From an uncultured Rhodospirillales bacterium (GTDB taxonomy: Bacteria > Pseudomonadota > Alphaproteobacteria > Rhodospirillales > UBA2165), in NCBI GenBank assembly GCA_913055735.1, contig CAJXKD010000001.1, positions 930,001 to 994,000 on the forward strand: 64,000 bases of DNA, in the 5' to 3' direction. Below are positions 60,989 to 64,000 of the stretch, piece after piece; positions within the stretch are counted from its first letter, which is position 1; each line of letters starts with the position of its first letter. Below the pieces are notes generated by a model. It saw only the letters and a program-made list of their open reading frames with translations, did not search any database and was not told where the DNA came from. The translations under genes and the position numbers were made by a program.

Positions 60989-61059
60989 TGGCCCGCGCCG
61001 GCTTAAGGTTTCCTCCCTGTGAAACTCGCCGGGTCCATTCCGTGGGCCCGGTTTTTTTT
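60989..61059 (+). ncRNA. Small RNA of the mmgR/ar8 type, copy B
   Basis: A TATCGT box at about 60984-60989 with TTTGAA upstream (about 60962) could be its promoter. The RNA would begin GGCCCGCGCCGGC, continue to the exact decamer TTTCCTCCCT (61009-61018), and end with CCGGGTCCA/TGGGCCCGG (61029-61051) and eight T. A fully conserved UUUCCUCCCU in a single-stranded region followed by a GC-rich terminator is the published hallmark of the alphaproteobacterial mmgR (ar8) sRNA family, which in Sinorhizobium affects polyhydroxybutyrate accumulation. The exact ends are inferred. Confidence 0.7.
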
Positions 61060-61074
61060 GCCAAATTTTTCGCA

Positions 61075-63111
61075 CTAGTGCGCCGTCAACTCCGTCTGCC
61101 GCGCACCGATGACCTGGTCAGCCGCCTTGCCTGTCAGCTCCTGCAGCCGGTCGAACTCAAACTCGAAGGTGCCGACGCCCTGGGTCAGGGAGCGCAACTC
61201 GTTGATCAGGTCGAGGATCTCCGATTCCGGCATGTGCGCCGATACTTCGTCCCAACCTTTCCAACCGTCCTTGGGTTCGAAACCCAGAATCTGACCGCGC
61301 CGCCCGGAGACCAGCCGCTGTACCCGCGAGGTAAACTCGGACGGCACCGAGAGGATCACCGCGAAGATCGGCTCCAGCAGCACCGGATTGCATTTCGGCA
61401 TGCCTTCGCGCATGGCGAGGATGCCCGCCGTCTTGAAGGCCTGATCGGAACTGTCGACGGCATGGTATTGGCCGTCGGTCAACTCGACCGCGACATCGAC
61501 CACGGGGAAACCCAACGGCCCGCGCGACAGATATTCCTTTACGCCGTGCTCTACCGCCGGGATGTACTGCTTGGGTACCACGCCGCCGGAAATGGAATCG
61601 GTGAATTCGAACCCCGTGCCACGCGGCAGCGGCTTGATGTTCACATGAACATCGCCGAACTGGCCGTGACCGCCCGATTGTTTCTTGTGACGGGCATGCT
61701 GCGCCACCGGCTTGCGGATCGATTCCTTATAGGCGACATGCGGCAGTTCTGCATGCACCTCGAGCTTGTTGCGGTTCTGCAGCTTCTCCAACGCGATGCG
61801 GAGATGGGTTTCCCCCTGCCCGCGCAGAACAAGCTCACCCGTATCGGGGTTAGGCGAATAGCTAAGCGACGGGTCCTCCTCCACCAGCTTCGCAAGCGCG
61901 CCCGCCATCTTAACTTCATCGTCGCGCTTGTCCGCATGAATGGCCAAGCCATAGACGGGCCGTGGCGGAACCGGCCAGGGCTCGCCCGCCGCCTCCTCGT
62001 CGTCCGCCGACAACAAAGCCCCGGTCGCCACGTCATCGAGACGGCCGAGCCCGATCACATCGCCGGCACCCGCTTTGTCGGTCTTGTTCTGCGTCGCGCC
62101 GAGCAACGAATACATGCCGCTGACCCGATTGCCGCCGAAGCTCTCGCCGTCCTTGATCTCGCCACGCCATACCCGCGCGACCGAGATTTTGCCGGTTTGC
62201 GAGCCATGCGATGTCTTGAATACTTGCGCGAGTGTCCCACTGTCCGCGCCAATGCCGAGGCGGTCCGCTGTCGCCGAAACATCGGGGGCTTCGTGACGCA
62301 AAGCCTTGAGCAACCGGGTAACGCCATGGCTGGTTTCGGCTGATCCAAAAAACACCGGCACCACCTTGGCCGCGCCCGAAGCCGACGCCAGATTGGCATA
62401 GATCTCGTCGGCGTCGGGTACCTCGTCCTCAAGCAGTTTCTCGAGCAGGGTGTCATCGAAATCCGCGAGGGATTCCAGCAACAGCGTGCGCTCCATCTCG
62501 ACTCGCTCCGTGAGGTCTTCGGGCACGCCGTCCAACTCAACGCGCCCGTCCTCCTGCCAGGCGAAGGCGCGGCGGCTGGCGAGGTCGACATAGCCGGTGA
62601 CCTCCTCGCCCGTGCGTATGGGAATTTCGCGCAACACCAGCGGCGTGTCGGTCATTTCACGCAGCGCATCCACCGTTTCCGCAACACTCGCCTCGGCGAC
62701 GTCGATCTTGTTGATGAAAATGATGTGCGGCTCGTCGCGCGCATCCAACTCGCGCAACATGCGGGTAACGCCGAGGGCCTTGTCGGCGCCCGGCTCGATC
62801 ACCACGACGGAAATATCGGCAACGCGCATGGCGGCGGTGGTGTCCATCAGAAGCTCGATCGACCCCGGACAATCGAGGAAAGTCCAGGCGTCACCGAGAT
62901 ACTCGGTGCTGGCGACGTTCATCTCGGTGCTCATCTGACGGGCGCGGGCCTCGGGCGCCGCGTCGCCAACGCTGTTGCCCTCGGTTACCTTGCCCTTGCG
63001 GGTTACGGCGCCGGTTTCGAACAGGATGGCTTCGAGAACGGTGGTCTTGCCGCTGAGATAGGGGCCGATGAGGGCCGCGCAACGGGGCGAAGAAGGATTT
63101 TGGCTGGCCAC
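61075..63111 (-). CDS. Elongation factor G-like GTPase (EF-G2-like), divergent G domain
   Basis: About 678 residues with the EF-G domain order: G domain, domain II (GKISVARVWRGEIKDGESF), III, IV (YKESIRKPVAQHARHKKQSGGHGQFGDVHVNIKPLPRGTGFEF) and V (EPIFAVILSVPSEFTSRVQRLVSGRRGQILGFE). The G motifs are unusual: P-loop GPYLSGKTT, switch II DCPGS in place of DTPGH (the GTPase-activating His is Ser), and NKID. It therefore resembles the EF-G2-like group of unknown role rather than the housekeeping FusA. The start is a GTG (63111) with GGGAGG nine bases upstream; the frame is open to 63321, without homology there. Confidence 0.9.
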   Translation of the reverse strand: MASQNPSSPRCAALIGPYLSGKTTVLEAILFETGAVTRKGKVTEGNSVGDAAPEARARQMSTEMNVASTEYLGDAWTFLDCPGSIELLMDTTAAMRVADISVVVIEPGADKALGVTRMLRELDARDEPHIIFINKIDVAEASVAETVDALREMTDTPLVLREIPIRTGEEVTGYVDLASRRAFAWQEDGRVELDGVPEDLTERVEMERTLLLESLADFDDTLLEKLLEDEVPDADEIYANLASASGAAKVVPVFFGSAETSHGVTRLLKALRHEAPDVSATADRLGIGADSGTLAQVFKTSHGSQTGKISVARVWRGEIKDGESFGGNRVSGMYSLLGATQNKTDKAGAGDVIGLGRLDDVATGALLSADDEEAAGEPWPVPPRPVYGLAIHADKRDDEVKMAGALAKLVEEDPSLSYSPNPDTGELVLRGQGETHLRIALEKLQNRNKLEVHAELPHVAYKESIRKPVAQHARHKKQSGGHGQFGDVHVNIKPLPRGTGFEFTDSISGGVVPKQYIPAVEHGVKEYLSRGPLGFPVVDVAVELTDGQYHAVDSSDQAFKTAGILAMREGMPKCNPVLLEPIFAVILSVPSEFTSRVQRLVSGRRGQILGFEPKDGWKGWDEVSAHMPESEILDLINELRSLTQGVGTFEFEFDRLQELTGKAADQVIGARQTELTAH

Positions 63112-63229
63112 GATGGTGGTCCTCCCAACTGGTGAATACCTCGGGTGGACTTTTTTGGCCGTGCGCCAAAGTCGAGACCGCAGCGGCCCGTCCTTATGGG
63201 GAAAGGTTAGCGGGGGGCCGTTCGTGGAG

Positions 63230-63868
63230 TCAAAGGGATTCCCGATCGCGACGCGCAATCCAGGCTGTATGGCCGTGAATCTCGGGATCCTGAACCCGAC
63301 GCTCGACGACCGTAAACCCATGATCGGCCAGCTGCCGTTCGTATTCCGCGCTGCTCAGGCTGGCATGAAACAGCTTTTCGCCGTTGACATCGCCATAGGC
63401 TTCCCCGTCCTCCGTACCGGTAGAAAGGAGAAGCGTGCCACCCGGAAGCAAATGACCGGCAAAGAGCGGAAACATGGCCCGCTGGTCCTCCTGGCACAAA
63501 AGGAAGAAGCTGTCCCAGGCAATGATCACGTGAAAGCGCCGGCCGAGATCGAGTTCCCGCATGTCACCGACGATCCACTCCATGTCCGGGAATCGATGCA
63601 CACAATGCGCGATCATTTCCGGTGACGAATCGAGACCCACAACCCGGCTGCCCGCGCCGATAAGATAAGCGGCGATGGGCTCCGCCGTGCCGCAACCGAG
63701 ATCGAGAACATCCAACCCATCCAACACATCCGCCGAAACGGCCGAGAGAGCAGCGTCGAGAACCGGTTTCTCGAACAGGGTCTTGAGACGGGCTTTATCG
63801 AACCAGTCCGCGTGACGCCGGTACTGGCCGATGACCTCGTCCTTCGGATGAGGGGAACCGGCAGACAC
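63230..63868 (-). CDS. Class I SAM-dependent methyltransferase
   Basis: 212 residues. The SAM-binding motif I is LDVLDLGCGTAEPIAAYLI, motif II is SRVVGLDSSPEMIAHC, and acidic motif DMEWIVGDMRELDLG and HVIIAWDSFFLL complete a Rossmann-type methyltransferase. The substrate is unknown. It starts at a GTG (63868) five bases after the stop of the aminotransferase gene, so the two form an operon. The Shine-Dalgarno (TTGAGG) lies immediately next to the GTG, which makes this start uncertain, but no other Met is near the N-terminus. Confidence 0.85.
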   Translation of the reverse strand: MSAGSPHPKDEVIGQYRRHADWFDKARLKTLFEKPVLDAALSAVSADVLDGLDVLDLGCGTAEPIAAYLIGAGSRVVGLDSSPEMIAHCVHRFPDMEWIVGDMRELDLGRRFHVIIAWDSFFLLCQEDQRAMFPLFAGHLLPGGTLLLSTGTEDGEAYGDVNGEKLFHASLSSAEYERQLADHGFTVVERRVQDPEIHGHTAWIARRDRESL

Positions 63869-63873
63869 CTCAA

Positions 63874-64000
<127 letters not shown>

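Overview
The window reads as a chromosomal segment of a high-GC alphaproteobacterium, most likely Rhodospirillales-like. The signs are the protein family variants (PstA with a long N-terminal extension, an alphaproteobacterial RpoD with an acidic insertion, a divergent EF-G2-like GTPase), two mmgR/ar8-like small RNAs, and dense GC-rich coding sequence without insertion sequences or phage genes. The species cannot be named from sequence alone.

Layout. 1-9.9 kb: 5' part of a diguanylate cyclase, an OsmC-family protein, cobalamin-dependent methionine synthase MetH (all minus), then mlaA-mlaC of outer-membrane lipid trafficking (plus), the ABC-F factor EttA and an MbnH-like di-haem protein (minus). 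9.9-17.3 kb: a complete phosphate regulon on the minus strand, phoR-pstS-pstC-pstA-pstB-phoU-phoB, with a three-repeat Pho box in front of pstS. 17.4-26.9 kb: a 1-Cys peroxiredoxin, a 590-bp non-coding region with several hairpins, a marR / old-yellow-enzyme / aryl-CoA ligase operon, a DUF1127 protein, an IclR regulator, a GMC oxidoreductase and a nitroreductase.

27-43 kb is the most accessory-looking part. It holds an H-NOX / histidine kinase / degenerate HD-GYP response regulator operon (a probable NO-sensing pathway), then a type I secretion operon (large RTX protein, ABC transporter, membrane fusion protein, TPR-glycosyltransferase-like protein). Next are a PstS-like binding protein with a hybrid histidine kinase, and a two-copy 77/78-bp repeat abutting a tRNA with CAT anticodon. 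43.3-47.8 kb: hydroxypyruvate isomerase-like protein, a small PLDc_N membrane protein, and a DUF2235 hydrolase with membrane segments followed by a lipoprotein.

47.8-64 kb is core genome: rpoD, dnaG and a YqeY-like protein (minus; macromolecular-synthesis arrangement, with two inverted DnaA-box-like sites before dnaG), carA-carB and greA (plus), an Lrp/AsnC regulator, trxB, a LysR regulator, two tandem mmgR-like sRNA candidates, an EF-G-like GTPase lacking the usual catalytic histidine, a methyltransferase and the C-terminal end of an aminotransferase. The most noteworthy items are the tandem sRNAs near 60.75-61.06 kb, the non-coding hairpin region at 18.28-18.57 kb, the H-NOX signalling operon, the RTX secretion operon with its glycosyltransferase-like partner, and the DUF2235/lipoprotein pair.
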